Source of the DNA: an uncultured Bacteroidota bacterium
GTDB lineage: Bacteria; Bacteroidota; Bacteroidia; Bacteroidales; P3
DNA: 48,134 nucleotides
Assembly (NCBI GenBank): GCA_902771735.1
Contig: CACXXO010000018.1
Coordinates: 1-48,134 of the forward strand
Direction: 5' to 3'
Shown: positions 1-9,433 of the stretch, in pieces
How positions within the stretch are numbered: position 1 is the stretch's first letter
How the letters are laid out: each line of letters starts with the position of its first letter
The notes under the pieces: generated by a model
Database searches by the model: none
What the model saw: the letters and a program-made list of their open reading frames with translations, nothing else
What the model was told of the DNA's origin: nothing
Program-made: the position numbers and the translations under genes

Positions 1-20
1 CAACTGCCTGTCTTCCACTT

Positions 21-70
21 ACCAAGACCCTACCAACTCCTACCGCGGTAGGAGTTGGTAGGGCCTTGGT
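21..70. repeat. Dispersed palindrome, copy A
   Basis: A 50-base inverted repeat with 25-base arms meeting at position 45/46 and a single mismatched pair. The core ACCAACTCCTACC / GGTAGGAGTTGGT recurs at 10786-10843, 26057-26103 and 33518-33573. To its right, 11-base units continue (TTGGGGGTTGG, TTGGGCTATGG). It lies upstream of tamB. The gene on its left is outside the window. Confidence 0.9.
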
Positions 71-185
71 TGGGGGTTGGTTGGGCTATGGGAGCAAGAA
101 GAGGGCTTGAGGGGAAAGGCCAGAAAAGGCGAGGATAACAAAAGCTGACGATAAAATATTTTAATGTAAATATATAATAAAAGAA

Positions 186-193
186 TAATTTTG
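186..193 (+). promoter_or_regulatory. Possible -7 box for tamB
   Basis: TAATTTTG fits the Bacteroidota -7 consensus TAnnTTTG. No convincing -33 box is visible. The box ends only 8 bases before the tamB ATG, so a transcript from it would be almost leaderless. Confidence 0.35.
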
Positions 194-201
194 TAGTTAT
201 T

Positions 202-3200
202 ATGGCAGTGAAAAGGTTATGGAAGATAGTATCGAGAGTGCTGCTGACGCTGGGGTTGACAGTGTATGTCATTGTTGCTCTGGCCAATTATTCTATTGTA
301 CAGTCGTATGCCGGTGCGGCGGTGAGCAGTTATTTCTCGAAGGAGTGGGGTGGCAAACTGAGCATCGGTTCGCTGCACGCCATGCCTTTCGACCACCTGA
401 TTCTTGACAACATCCTTTGGATTTCCCCCACCAACGACACTATCTGCCAAGGAGAGTCGATACGGGTGAGTTTCAAGAAATTCCCATTCGATGGCAAAGG
501 TCTGGACCTCAATAATGTTCACCTGAGAAATGTGTACTACCACTTTCAAGTGAACGAGGATGGAATCAACCTGAAGTTCTTGATTGACTATTTCAAATCG
601 GACAAGAAAAAAAAGAAGAAGGAACACGAGCCGTTCTATGTGAAAGCCAAGACGTTGATACTCGACAACGTCCGCTACAGGATGGACCTGAAGGACCACC
701 GGCAGGCCATCTATCCCTATGGGGTGCAGATTCCGCACATGGAGTTTTCCCACATCAATGCGAAGATGAAGAATGTCAACGTGGTGGAAGACGATGTGAC
801 ATGCCGAATCGTTCGATTTGCCACTGTGGAGAAGAGTGGTTTTACACTGAAAGACATGCATGGCGATGTTCATGTGAGCCGTTATGGTATCCTGGCCAAG
901 AATATGGGTATCGAGACCGGGGCGAGCACCATCGAGCTTGATGCGGAACTGAAATACAACACTTGGAAAGGAATCAAAGGTTATGTGTCGACAGTGGAAC
1001 ATCAAACCACGCTGAGGGCTGGAACGAGAGTGTCGATGAGCGATGTGGCCTATTGGGCACCCGTGCTTTGGGGAATCGACGCCGTGGCGGAAGCCGAGGG
1101 AACAGCCTCGGGGACAATCGACTCGCTGACTACCGACATGATGGTGCGATGGGGAGCAAACTCGTCGGCGCTTGTTGCCGGCACCGTCGTAGGGTTGCCA
1201 AAGATTGACACAACGGTGTTCGATCTCAACGTAGAGCACCTGAGCACCAATGTAGAAGATCTTTCGCCGCTGATAAAGAAGCTGGATTCCAGCCCCTCCC
1301 TGACAAAGATTATTGAAGAGGTGGGCTATGTGAACCTCAGCGCCACAGTGAAAGGTGGAATTAAGGACAATGCTGCCGTCAACATGCTTATCGACAGCCG
1401 ACTGGGTCAGCTCCGCACCGATGCCACACTGCTTCATAAACCTGGGAGTTACCGATTCACCATCGATGCCGGCAGCGATGGACTGGGACTGGGATTGCTG
1501 AGGAGCGACTGGATTACACGCAGCGGATTCGACCTAAGCCTTGCCGGATTCTGGCAAGGGGACGTCAAAGACCTGAAACAGTGGAGCCGAAGACTCGACA
1601 TTGCCATCGACGGCCATCTTACCAACAGTATCGTGAAAGGGCATCCGCTGAGTGCGGCATCCATCGTTGGCGAACTAAAGCAAGGAGTGCTTACAGCCTC
1701 AGTGGAATCTACCGACAGCCTGGCCAACCTCAGTCTCATCATGCAAAGTAACCTGGGCGACAGTCTAAAAAGCTACCATGCCGACCTTGATATCCTCAAT
1801 CTCGACCTTGACATTCTCCCCCGCCCTCTCGCCACCTCGATGACCGCCGACCTCAACGGCAACACGCTGGACGAAATGGAAGGCACCGTGAGAGTCCGCT
1901 CTACGAGCTATGGAAATCTGACATTGAGGAACATCGCCTTAGACATCGAGACCGACCAACAGGGAAAAACCATCGAGTTGGAGAGCGACCTTGCCGACAT
2001 TGATATCCGCGGCCAATTCAACTACAGCGACTTGCCTCTCATTGTGCGCTACTTCGGCCAACTATATCTGCCGGAGATGTTCCAGTCGGAAAATATGATT
2101 GATAGTTCTTTGGCTTCGTCGCTGGTTGACAAGACGTTGTCATGCCAATTGAGATGGCATGACGACGGAACACAATTACACCGACTGGCCGAGGGTATCG
2201 GCATTGCTCGTGGTACACGCGCCGACATTTCATACAACTATGGAGAACAGATGAAGTTGGTGGTGAGGAGCGATTCTCTGAGCATTGGATCTATAAAGCT
2301 TGACAATGTCGGCATCACTGGACGTCCTATCGGCGAGCGTTACGTGCTACAACTTGAGTCACAGAGCCTCAACGTGGGGCGGCTGGAGTTGGTCGACCGG
2401 TTGCGCACCATACTCCACAGTTCGCAAGAACAGGCCACCGCCGAACTGACATGGGGCTCAATGGAGAGTCCTTCGCGTGGCGACCTGATGTTAGCCTTGG
2501 AGGGGCACAACATTCGGGTAATCAAGCCCGATTTTTACGTCGGAGAAAACCCCTGGGTGCTGGCCATTGAACAGATGGTCCTCACCAACAACGACCGGCT
2601 GGGCATTGTTTGCGACCGGCTGAGCGTGGAAAGCCAACAGCAGAAAATCAATGCGCGGCTGAGCCTACAAGGTCTTGAGGACGACTGCGTTGAAATGTTT
2701 TTCAACAAATTCAGGCTTGACCTATTGAGCGACCTGCTGCTACAAGATTCCCCCATCGATATTCATGGCAACATCAACGGCCGATTCTCTCTCTACGGAC
2801 TCAACTCAACGCCTTTCTTCAACACCAACCTCAGCATGGACAGCTGCGAAATCAACCAACAGTACCTCGGCGAACTGCAACTATCGAGCAACTGGAACGC
2901 CGAGCTCAATATGCTCGACATGCAGGTGCAGAGCCGTCAACTTGATGCCAACGGTTGGATTGAAATGGGCAAGAAAGACCCCGAGCTCACGCTCAATGCA
3001 GATTTTCGCGACTTCAGAATGGCAATGGCCGAGCCTTTGCTATCCTCGTTTTCGAGTCATTTCGACGGCAAACTGAACGGGAACCTCAGCATCAGTGGCA
3101 GCCTAAAAAAACCTTTAATCGTAGGCGATGCCATGGTGCAGGACGGAGAGTTGAAAGTGGACATCACCAATGTCACCTATCGTTTCTCCGACAGCCTGAT

Positions 3201-4581
3201 GTTCACCAACAACATCATCAGACTGAACGATTTCGACATTGTGGATCCATTAGGCAATATAGCCTATGCCAACGGAAGAATCGAGTTGGCCGACAGCCAC
3301 AGGATTGTGCTTGACTTGAACGTCAAAACCGACAATTTGCTCATTCTCGACCAAAAGAGCGGCGAGCAATTCTACGGGAAGCTTTTCGCCTCGGCCGACG
3401 GACAGGTGACGGGGCCTGTCAACAACCTCGACATCGCCGTGCGCGCCCGCACCAATCCAGGGTGCGAACTAACAGTGCCCATCAGTTACAAACAGAGTGT
3501 CAAATCGCAGAATTTCATCACTTTCGTTGGCGACGAGATGTCCGACGAGATTCTCACGGAGTCCCAAGAGCGTAAAAGCAATTTCAACCTGGAACTCGAT
3601 TTTTCCATCACCTCCGACATGAAGCTCAACCTGCCGATGGATTTCAAAGAAGTGGGGGCCAACGTCGGTGCCACGGGAGCCGGCGACCTCCATCTCAACA
3701 TCAACGGCAATGCAGCGCCTCAGGTCATCGGCAACTATGTCATCTCCACAGGACAGATGAAAGTGAGCCTTTTCTCGGTCTATGAGAAACGATTCACCAT
3801 CGAGAACGGCAGCAGCCTCAATTTCCAAGGAAATGTCCCCGACGCTCGTTTCGATATGAGAGCCGTCTACTCACAGCGAGTCAACCTGTCAACTCTCACA
3901 GGCAATCTCTCATCAATCGACAACACTCAGAAATACCTCCAGGTGGAGAACGTGATAGCCATTGCCGGGACCCTGCAGGACCCCAGTATCAGCTTCGATC
4001 TGTGCCTGCCCAATGCCGACCAAAGCGTGGAAGAAGAGGTCTTTGCTTACATCGATCGCAAAAGCGAGCGAGACATGCTGAACCAAACCCTTTCGCTGCT
4101 CATCAGCGGCAGTTTCTATAACGTCAACAGTGAAAACAGCCAAGGTGGCGGTGCCGACGCTTTGGGCATGGTAACCTCCTTTGTGGGCAACAGTTTGACC
4201 GATATGGTACAGTTTGTAGATGTGAACATCGACTATAAGTCGGGAAATGAATTCACCAACCAACAACTCGATGTAAACATCAGCAAAGACTGGGGCCGCT
4301 GGTACTTAGAGAGCACACTGGGCTACGGTGGCGAAAGTCGTGAACTGGAAGCCAGTTCAGTCAACGGTACCGTTATCGACGCTCTCATCGGATACCGCCT
4401 CAGTCCAATGTTCCACATTTTCGCCTACAACCGCACCAACACCAACGATTACACCCGCATGGACCTGCCCTACAAACAAGGGGCAGGGTTGAAACTCACC
4501 AAAGACTTCGACCGTTGGAGCGACCTGTTCAAAAGCAAAAAATCCCCAAAGTCAAAAAATCAAAAAGAAAAGAAGAAATGA
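202..4581 (+). CDS. tamB: TamB-like translocation/assembly module protein
   Basis: 1459-residue AsmA/TamB-type protein, expected to span the periplasm from an N-terminal inner-membrane anchor (about residues 10-30) to the outer membrane, where TamB works with a TamA-like barrel or in lipid transport. The body is long and beta-rich with no enzyme motif, as expected for a lipid-groove protein. The C-terminal 350 or so residues resemble the DUF490/TamB domain and end in a barrel-like stretch. The tail is very lysine-rich (KKSPKSKNQKEKKK). Length fits Bacteroidota TamB proteins. The stop overlaps the start of the next gene in ATGA (4578-4581), so the two are probably translationally coupled. The start at 202 gives a good membrane anchor. 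A palindromic repeat lies upstream. Confidence 0.88.
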   Translation: MAVKRLWKIVSRVLLTLGLTVYVIVALANYSIVQSYAGAAVSSYFSKEWGGKLSIGSLHAMPFDHLILDNILWISPTNDTICQGESIRVSFKKFPFDGKGLDLNNVHLRNVYYHFQVNEDGINLKFLIDYFKSDKKKKKKEHEPFYVKAKTLILDNVRYRMDLKDHRQAIYPYGVQIPHMEFSHINAKMKNVNVVEDDVTCRIVRFATVEKSGFTLKDMHGDVHVSRYGILAKNMGIETGASTIELDAELKYNTWKGIKGYVSTVEHQTTLRAGTRVSMSDVAYWAPVLWGIDAVAEAEGTASGTIDSLTTDMMVRWGANSSALVAGTVVGLPKIDTTVFDLNVEHLSTNVEDLSPLIKKLDSSPSLTKIIEEVGYVNLSATVKGGIKDNAAVNMLIDSRLGQLRTDATLLHKPGSYRFTIDAGSDGLGLGLLRSDWITRSGFDLSLAGFWQGDVKDLKQWSRRLDIAIDGHLTNSIVKGHPLSAASIVGELKQGVLTASVESTDSLANLSLIMQSNLGDSLKSYHADLDILNLDLDILPRPLATSMTADLNGNTLDEMEGTVRVRSTSYGNLTLRNIALDIETDQQGKTIELESDLADIDIRGQFNYSDLPLIVRYFGQLYLPEMFQSENMIDSSLASSLVDKTLSCQLRWHDDGTQLHRLAEGIGIARGTRADISYNYGEQMKLVVRSDSLSIGSIKLDNVGITGRPIGERYVLQLESQSLNVGRLELVDRLRTILHSSQEQATAELTWGSMESPSRGDLMLALEGHNIRVIKPDFYVGENPWVLAIEQMVLTNNDRLGIVCDRLSVESQQQKINARLSLQGLEDDCVEMFFNKFRLDLLSDLLLQDSPIDIHGNINGRFSLYGLNSTPFFNTNLSMDSCEINQQYLGELQLSSNWNAELNMLDMQVQSRQLDANGWIEMGKKDPELTLNADFRDFRMAMAEPLLSSFSSHFDGKLNGNLSISGSLKKPLIVGDAMVQDGELKVDITNVTYRFSDSLMFTNNIIRLNDFDIVDPLGNIAYANGRIELADSHRIVLDLNVKTDNLLILDQKSGEQFYGKLFASADGQVTGPVNNLDIAVRARTNPGCELTVPISYKQSVKSQNFITFVGDEMSDEILTESQERKSNFNLELDFSITSDMKLNLPMDFKEVGANVGATGAGDLHLNINGNAAPQVIGNYVISTGQMKVSLFSVYEKRFTIENGSSLNFQGNVPDARFDMRAVYSQRVNLSTLTGNLSSIDNTQKYLQVENVIAIAGTLQDPSISFDLCLPNADQSVEEEVFAYIDRKSERDMLNQTLSLLISGSFYNVNSENSQGGGADALGMVTSFVGNSLTDMVQFVDVNIDYKSGNEFTNQQLDVNISKDWGRWYLESTLGYGGESRELEASSVNGTVIDALIGYRLSPMFHIFAYNRTNTNDYTRMDLPYKQGAGLKLTKDFDRWSDLFKSKKSPKSKNQKEKKK

Positions 4582-5438
4582 AAAAGATGCTTCTATCGAT
4601 AGTTTTAACGGCTTGGGGGCTCCTGGCATGCTCGCAGGTGGACTATAGCAACGACTCGCTCCGCGTAACCAACGCCGAATGGCGCATCGACAGTCTTGAC
4701 GGATTTGTTTTCAAGAGCTACCACTTCGGCGAAGGAGAACTGTTCTGCTCAGCCCAACATCTATTTGTCCTCGAAATCCCGCAAGACTCGCCTCGGCGAC
4801 TGGCCTTCGCCTACGACTCGGTGCTTACCCATGTATCTACCCTCTCGGAGCGGTGCGAAGCATTTGCCGCCGTCAATGGCTCATTCTTCGACATGGGACA
4901 AGGTAATCCTGTGTGTTACCTCCGTATCGATGGCATCCAACGAGGAGAGAACACTCCCAGGCAGAACGACTCCGTGAACCGAAAATATTATCAATATGCG
5001 ACCATGGCGCTTCGTCGCGGACGTCCTTGCCTGTCGGTACCTGACAGCAACCGTCTGAGTGAAGAGCAAATGAAAGAAAAAAACATCATGACTGCCGGTC
5101 CGATGCTACTGCAAGCAGGCGAGATGGTCCCACAACGCGACGACCGCACTTTCGTCACCAAACGCCACAACCGCACCGCAGTGGGCGTTCGTCCCGACGG
5201 CACAACTCTTTTGGTAGTGGCCGACGGACGCTTCAAACACCAAGCCGAAGGGCTTTCTCTCTTTGAACTGGAACGGGTGATGAGATGGTTGGGGTGCACT
5301 GAAGCCATTAACCTCGACGGCGGAGGCTCAAGCACCATGTACATCAAAGAGTTCGGAGTGGTAAACTATCCATCCGACAACGGCCTGCACGACCACGAAG
5401 GAGAGCGTCCGGTCTCCAACGCCATCCTGTTGTTGTAA
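4578..5438 (+). CDS. Phosphodiester glycosidase (NAGPA/DUF2233) lipoprotein
   Basis: 286-residue predicted lipoprotein; I chose the ATG at 4578, which overlaps the tamB stop, because it begins a signal peptide ending in lipobox LLAC (Cys18). The rest matches the NAGPA family, related to the enzyme that uncovers mannose-6-phosphate by removing N-acetylglucosamine: AAVNGSFFD near the middle, AVGVRPDGTTLLVV, and the hallmark NLDGGGSSTMYI close to the C terminus. Family members cleave glycosidic phosphodiesters; the substrate here is unknown. Overlap with tamB suggests an envelope role. It ends 6 bases from the convergent lipoprotein gene. Confidence 0.85.
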   Translation: MKKMLLSIVLTAWGLLACSQVDYSNDSLRVTNAEWRIDSLDGFVFKSYHFGEGELFCSAQHLFVLEIPQDSPRRLAFAYDSVLTHVSTLSERCEAFAAVNGSFFDMGQGNPVCYLRIDGIQRGENTPRQNDSVNRKYYQYATMALRRGRPCLSVPDSNRLSEEQMKEKNIMTAGPMLLQAGEMVPQRDDRTFVTKRHNRTAVGVRPDGTTLLVVADGRFKHQAEGLSLFELERVMRWLGCTEAINLDGGGSSTMYIKEFGVVNYPSDNGLHDHEGERPVSNAILLL

Positions 5439-5444
5439 AAAAAG

Positions 5445-5657
5445 CTACTTCTTTGCCGTCTGGCCAGGATCCATGCGTTCGTAGCTTTCCACACATCCAC
5501 GCTCACCACGGGTCATCGAGTTACAAGGGGTATCACTGTCGACATAGACAACCTGTTCCATGCCATTCTCATAGCAATAGCATAGTTTGGTGTCGCACGA
5601 TGAGCAACAGAGCACTGTGATAACAAATGCAGCGGGGATTATGAGACGTTTCTTCAT
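5445..5657 (-). CDS. Small Cys-rich (CxC) lipoprotein
   Basis: 70-residue predicted lipoprotein. The signal segment ends in CCSSC (lipid Cys probably Cys21), followed by CDTKLCYCY, giving lipid Cys, four residues, then C-x-C. Two later Cys occur in TPCNSM and RGCVESY. The same plan is found in three other small proteins here (36157-36357, 43686-43946, 43943-44185). It lies 15 bases downstream of the GH92 gene on the same strand, so it is probably the last gene of the ROK-GH92 operon. I recognise no named family; the even number of Cys after the lipid anchor suggests disulfides or metal binding. Confidence 0.8.
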   Translation of the reverse strand: MKKRLIIPAAFVITVLCCSSCDTKLCYCYENGMEQVVYVDSDTPCNSMTRGERGCVESYERMDPGQTAKK

Positions 5658-5672
5658 ATTCGATTTCTTTTA

Positions 5673-8333
5673 TTACATTATAACAAGTTCATCAGCAAAG
5701 AGCCAAGCCTGTTCGCCTGCGCTGATGTGCCAGTCGGGCAGCTTGCCGTAGTTCTCGGCCGTGATTTTGAAGTATTTTGCACGGACACTCTTCTTCACCG
5801 CGAAGAGATGCGTGGTGCTCTCCTCCTGCCGTTGCTGCGCACTCTTCTCTCCGGGGGCTTCCACCAGCTCACCCAGCGTTCCGTAGGGCTGCCAGTTCTT
5901 GCCGTCGGCGCTGTATTCTATCTTCACACTCTTCGGGTAGAATATCCAGCTGCGCATATTCTCCAGACAGTTCACACCCACTATCGAGACCTTCTGCTCC
6001 TGATCGAGTTCGACCACGGCCACCAAGTCGCCCTGCCAGCCCTGCCAGCCGCCGATGCGGTAGTTGGTGGTGCCGTAGATGCGGTCGACCATACCCTCAG
6101 GGCCGTTCTCGATGTACTGAGGAGCGGGCTGCGTGAGGTAGGTGACATGCTTGTCGGTCGAGGTCTTCACCTCCACGTGGCGCACCGTCTGCGAACGAAG
6201 CCTACCCTTCCACTGCGCCGTGGTGTCGGTCACCTTGTCGCGGTCGCTCTGCATACGCCAGTCGGCAAAGACCGGGCAAGGGGTGATGCGAAGGTCCTCG
6301 TTGAATGGAGCCTCGACAAGTAAATCTCTTCCAGTAAACGTCAAATCATTTGGATCATCAGGGAGCGTGAAGATGGGTTTGGTCTTCACCCACTCGTAGC
6401 TACCCGGACAAACCTTATATCTTCCCAACGACGCCAGCACATACCAAGCGCTCATCTGGCCGCAATCCTCGTTGCCGCAGAGGCCATCGGGCTTGCTGGA
6501 ATAAAGTTCGTTGAGAATCTTATGCACATACTTCTCCGTCTTTTCGGGTTGTCCAAGAAGGGTGTAGAGCCAGGCAGCATGGTGCGACGGCTCGTTGCCG
6601 TGGGCATACATGCCGATAAGGCCCGTGACGTCGGCCTGGTCGCGGCCACTCATCGTGTTGTGACCCTCGAAGAGGCTATCCAGGAAGGCGATGGCTTTGT
6701 CCTTGCCACCTATATGCTTGACCCACGCATCGATGTCGTGCGGCACATAGGTGCTATACTGCCAGCTGTTGGCCTCGGTGAAGTGGTTGTTGACCTCCGT
6801 GGGGTCGAAGGGCGTGACCCATGCACCGTTACGCTTGGGATGAGCAAAGCCGTTGCTGTCTATAATGTTCTGCCAGCTCTGGCAACGAATCCAATATTCG
6901 GCAGCGATAGCGCTGTCATCCGCAAATTCGGCCATCTGGGCGATACACCAGTCGTCGTAGGCGTATTCGAGGGTCTTACTCACGCTCTCGTTGTCAATCT
7001 CCGACGAGAGGTAACCTTGCGCGGCGTATGCACGATGGGCCTCGGTGCGGTTGCTGGTGGCCACCATAGCGTCGAGCAATTGCTTCGGCGTGTATCCCGC
7101 CAGCGTGCTGTCCGGTTTCACCAGTTGCGTATAAGCTTCGAATATCATCGGGATGGCGTGATAGCCTATCATGCAATGCGTCTCGTGCGAAGCCAGTTCC
7201 CACATGGGCAGCTCGCCGCCCTGCTCGAAGTTTTTCATGGCGGTATAGACGAAGTCGACGGTGCGCTCGGGTTCTATGCGTGTCAGCAGCGGATGCAGGG
7301 CGCGGTAGGTGTCCCACAGCGAGAAGACGGTGTAAACCTCGCGGCCGCTGTCGGCCACATGAATCTCGTTGTCGGTGCCGCGGTAGCGTCCGTCGACATC
7401 GCTCCAGAGGTAGGGCGACGTCATGCAGTGGTACAAGGCGGTATAGAAGCAGCGTTTCTGCTCCTTCGTGCCACCCTCCACCTTCAGTTTGCCGAGGGCG
7501 GCCTCCCAGGTGCTGTCGGCCCCCTGGCGGGCACTCTCGAAGTCCTCATATTCGGCAGTGTTGAGGTTGGCAATGGCACCATCGATGTCCACACCGCTGA
7601 TGGCCACCTGAAGTTCAACCGCTTGGGTACGAGGCAGCAACACACAGGCCTGCGTGGAATCGGGACTGATTTTGACCTCTTTGAACGGCACATTGGCGCA
7701 AATGACAAAATACAGATGCTGGTCGGGGTTCCATGCCGAACTGTGTCGGTGTCCCACAATAAGGCCGTCGTCGGTGAGACTGATGTTGCCGTCAAGAAGC
7801 ACATCGCGGTGTCTCAGGTCGATAACGAACGCGTTGTAGCCTTCCGCCATATAGGTGTAGCGGTGATAGGCCACGCGGCGGTCGGCGGTAAGCTCCACCG
7901 TGGTGCCGGGAAAACCGTTTTCGTCGAGCGTCACCTTGTAGTAACCCGCCTGGGCGGTCTCATTCTCGTGCATGAAATGACGCTTATAGCTGTCACGCAT
8001 ATCGGATTCCCACAATTTCAATTCGCGAATCTGCAGCTCGTCTACCGGCATCAGCAGCACGTCGCCGTAGTCCTCGCAGCCGGTGCCGCTGAGGTGCGTG
8101 TGGCTGAAGCCATAGATGGTGTCGTCCGAATAGTGGTAGCCGCTGCACCCGTCCCAGCCCTCGAGACGAGTATCGGGCGACGGCTGAATCATGCCAAACG
8201 GCACAATGGCCCCGGGGAACGTGTGCCCATGTCCGTCGGTGCCCACCATGGGGTTAACATACGAGGTCAACGGCTTCTCGCTGCACGAAGCGAAAAAGAT
8301 CGCCGCCATTACAATAAGGCTAATTTTTTTCAT
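5673..8333 (-). CDS. GH92 alpha-mannosidase lipoprotein
   Basis: 886-residue glycoside hydrolase family 92 enzyme, a calcium-dependent exo-alpha-mannosidase family that trims mannose-rich glycans. Start chosen at 8333 because it opens a signal peptide with lipobox FASC (Cys17); a longer in-frame start at 8372 adds an untypical leader. Family motifs seen: SYVNPMVGTDGHGHTFPGA near the N terminus, GFSHTHLSGTGC, SLWDTYRALHPLLT, MIGYHAIPM and GLCGNEDCGQMSAWYV. After the GH92 core, about residues 730-885 look like an F5/8-type (CBM32-like) carbohydrate-binding domain (VKIEYSADGKNWQPYG, ARYFKIT-like strand), which explains the extra length. It follows a ROK sugar kinase gene and precedes a small lipoprotein gene. 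Confidence 0.93.
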   Translation of the reverse strand: MKKISLIVMAAIFFASCSEKPLTSYVNPMVGTDGHGHTFPGAIVPFGMIQPSPDTRLEGWDGCSGYHYSDDTIYGFSHTHLSGTGCEDYGDVLLMPVDELQIRELKLWESDMRDSYKRHFMHENETAQAGYYKVTLDENGFPGTTVELTADRRVAYHRYTYMAEGYNAFVIDLRHRDVLLDGNISLTDDGLIVGHRHSSAWNPDQHLYFVICANVPFKEVKISPDSTQACVLLPRTQAVELQVAISGVDIDGAIANLNTAEYEDFESARQGADSTWEAALGKLKVEGGTKEQKRCFYTALYHCMTSPYLWSDVDGRYRGTDNEIHVADSGREVYTVFSLWDTYRALHPLLTRIEPERTVDFVYTAMKNFEQGGELPMWELASHETHCMIGYHAIPMIFEAYTQLVKPDSTLAGYTPKQLLDAMVATSNRTEAHRAYAAQGYLSSEIDNESVSKTLEYAYDDWCIAQMAEFADDSAIAAEYWIRCQSWQNIIDSNGFAHPKRNGAWVTPFDPTEVNNHFTEANSWQYSTYVPHDIDAWVKHIGGKDKAIAFLDSLFEGHNTMSGRDQADVTGLIGMYAHGNEPSHHAAWLYTLLGQPEKTEKYVHKILNELYSSKPDGLCGNEDCGQMSAWYVLASLGRYKVCPGSYEWVKTKPIFTLPDDPNDLTFTGRDLLVEAPFNEDLRITPCPVFADWRMQSDRDKVTDTTAQWKGRLRSQTVRHVEVKTSTDKHVTYLTQPAPQYIENGPEGMVDRIYGTTNYRIGGWQGWQGDLVAVVELDQEQKVSIVGVNCLENMRSWIFYPKSVKIEYSADGKNWQPYGTLGELVEAPGEKSAQQRQEESTTHLFAVKKSVRAKYFKITAENYGKLPDWHISAGEQAWLFADELVIM

Positions 8334-8384
8334 AAGGCTTTTTATTTGAATGGGGTTCGACATGATCTTCAAAATACATGATTT

Positions 8385-9320
8385 TCAAAGTTTCATCTTG
8401 ATCAGAGCCGCAGCTCCGAGGATAGCCACCTCGTTGGCCTTCAGCTCGCTCATGCGGATGGTGCACGAACCCTGGAAGATATTGAGCAGGTACTTGTCGA
8501 AGGCCTCGCGCAGGGGCTTCAGCAGGGGCTCTCCCACCTGCGCGGGACCGCCCATGAGGAAGATGGCCTCGGGAGCCGAGAAGGTGACGGCGTTGGCCAT
8601 CGCCAATCCCAGCTGGTCGCCTACGGTGGCCCAGGTCTTCAACGCCACAGGGTCGCCCTGATGAGCCAGCTCGCCAATCATCTTGCTGGTGACGTCAGCG
8701 CTCACGGGGATGCCCTTCAATTCGCAATAGGTCTGCACGATGCCGCGTGCCGAGGTGTAGGTCTCCAGGCAGCCCTCGCGGCCGCAGGAGCATTTGCGCC
8801 CGTGATGGTACAGTATGGCATGTCCCAGCTCGCCGGCGGCACCCGTCGAACCATGCACCAGCTTGCCATCCACCACGATGCCGCTGCCCACTCCGGTACC
8901 CAAGGTGAACATGATGAAATGCTTCATGCCCTTGGCGCCGCCGTAGACATATTCGCCGTAGGCCGCCGCGTTGGCATCGTTGCTCAACACCACAGGCACA
9001 TCGCGATATTTATGAATCTCCTTGCCAAAATCCAGCACACCCTTCATCGTCAGGTTGGGGGCATTGTCCACACAGCCGGTATAGAAGTTGCCGTTGGGAG
9101 CACCCACGCCGATACCGTCCAGATGCACGGCCTCGCCGTCGATGGTGCGCTGTGCCTCGAGCATCTCGTCCACCACCTTCATCATATCCTTGATATACGG
9201 CTCGAACTGCGTATAGGCATTCGTCGGCAGGTTGCGACGCTGCACAATATTACCATTTTCGGTCACCAAACCCAGATCCGTGTTGGTGCCGCCCATATCC
9301 ACTCCGATAGAATATTTCAT
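8385..9320 (-). CDS. ROK-family sugar kinase
   Basis: 311-residue ROK protein, a cytoplasmic ATP-dependent hexose kinase. Visible motifs are the N-terminal phosphate loop GVDMGGTNTDLGLV, the second phosphate motif TLGTGVGSGIVVDG, GELGHAILYHHGRKCSCG and the zinc-binding ROK signature CSCGREGCLE. There is no DNA-binding helix-turn-helix in front, so it is a kinase rather than a NagC-type repressor. First gene of an operon with the GH92 mannosidase 51 bases downstream, so mannose or glucose released from glycans is a plausible substrate, but sequence alone does not fix specificity. Confidence 0.9.
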   Translation of the reverse strand: MKYSIGVDMGGTNTDLGLVTENGNIVQRRNLPTNAYTQFEPYIKDMMKVVDEMLEAQRTIDGEAVHLDGIGVGAPNGNFYTGCVDNAPNLTMKGVLDFGKEIHKYRDVPVVLSNDANAAAYGEYVYGGAKGMKHFIMFTLGTGVGSGIVVDGKLVHGSTGAAGELGHAILYHHGRKCSCGREGCLETYTSARGIVQTYCELKGIPVSADVTSKMIGELAHQGDPVALKTWATVGDQLGLAMANAVTFSAPEAIFLMGGPAQVGEPLLKPLREAFDKYLLNIFQGSCTIRMSELKANEVAILGAAALIKMKL

Positions 9321-9350
9321 AATTTTTAATGTACATTAATAATTAAAATG

Positions 9351-9381
9351 CAAAAATACAAACTTTTTCCCACATGACAAA
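9351..9381 (-). promoter_or_regulatory. Promoter of the ROK-GH92 operon
   Basis: On the minus strand a TTTG (-33, 9378-9381) is followed after 19 bases by TATTTTTG (-7, 9351-9358), matching the Bacteroidota sigma-AB pattern. The ROK start lies about 30 bases downstream. Confidence 0.65.
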
Positions 9382-9385
9382 AAAA

Positions 9386-9411
9386 AATTGCCCCCATATT
9401 CGGAGGCAATT
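9386..9411 (-). terminator. Terminator after the 9434-9913 gene
   Basis: Minus-strand hairpin with arms AATTGCC / GGCAATT and a short loop, followed on the minus strand by a long run of T. It lies just after the stop of the barrel protein gene and overlaps the region of the next promoter. Confidence 0.7.
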
Positions 9412-9433
9412 CTTAATCATTGTCTTTCAATGT

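Noticed and set aside
6522-8381. A 619-codon open frame opposite the GH92 gene
   Set aside because: GH92 motifs on the minus strand are unambiguous; the plus-strand frame has none and no promoter.
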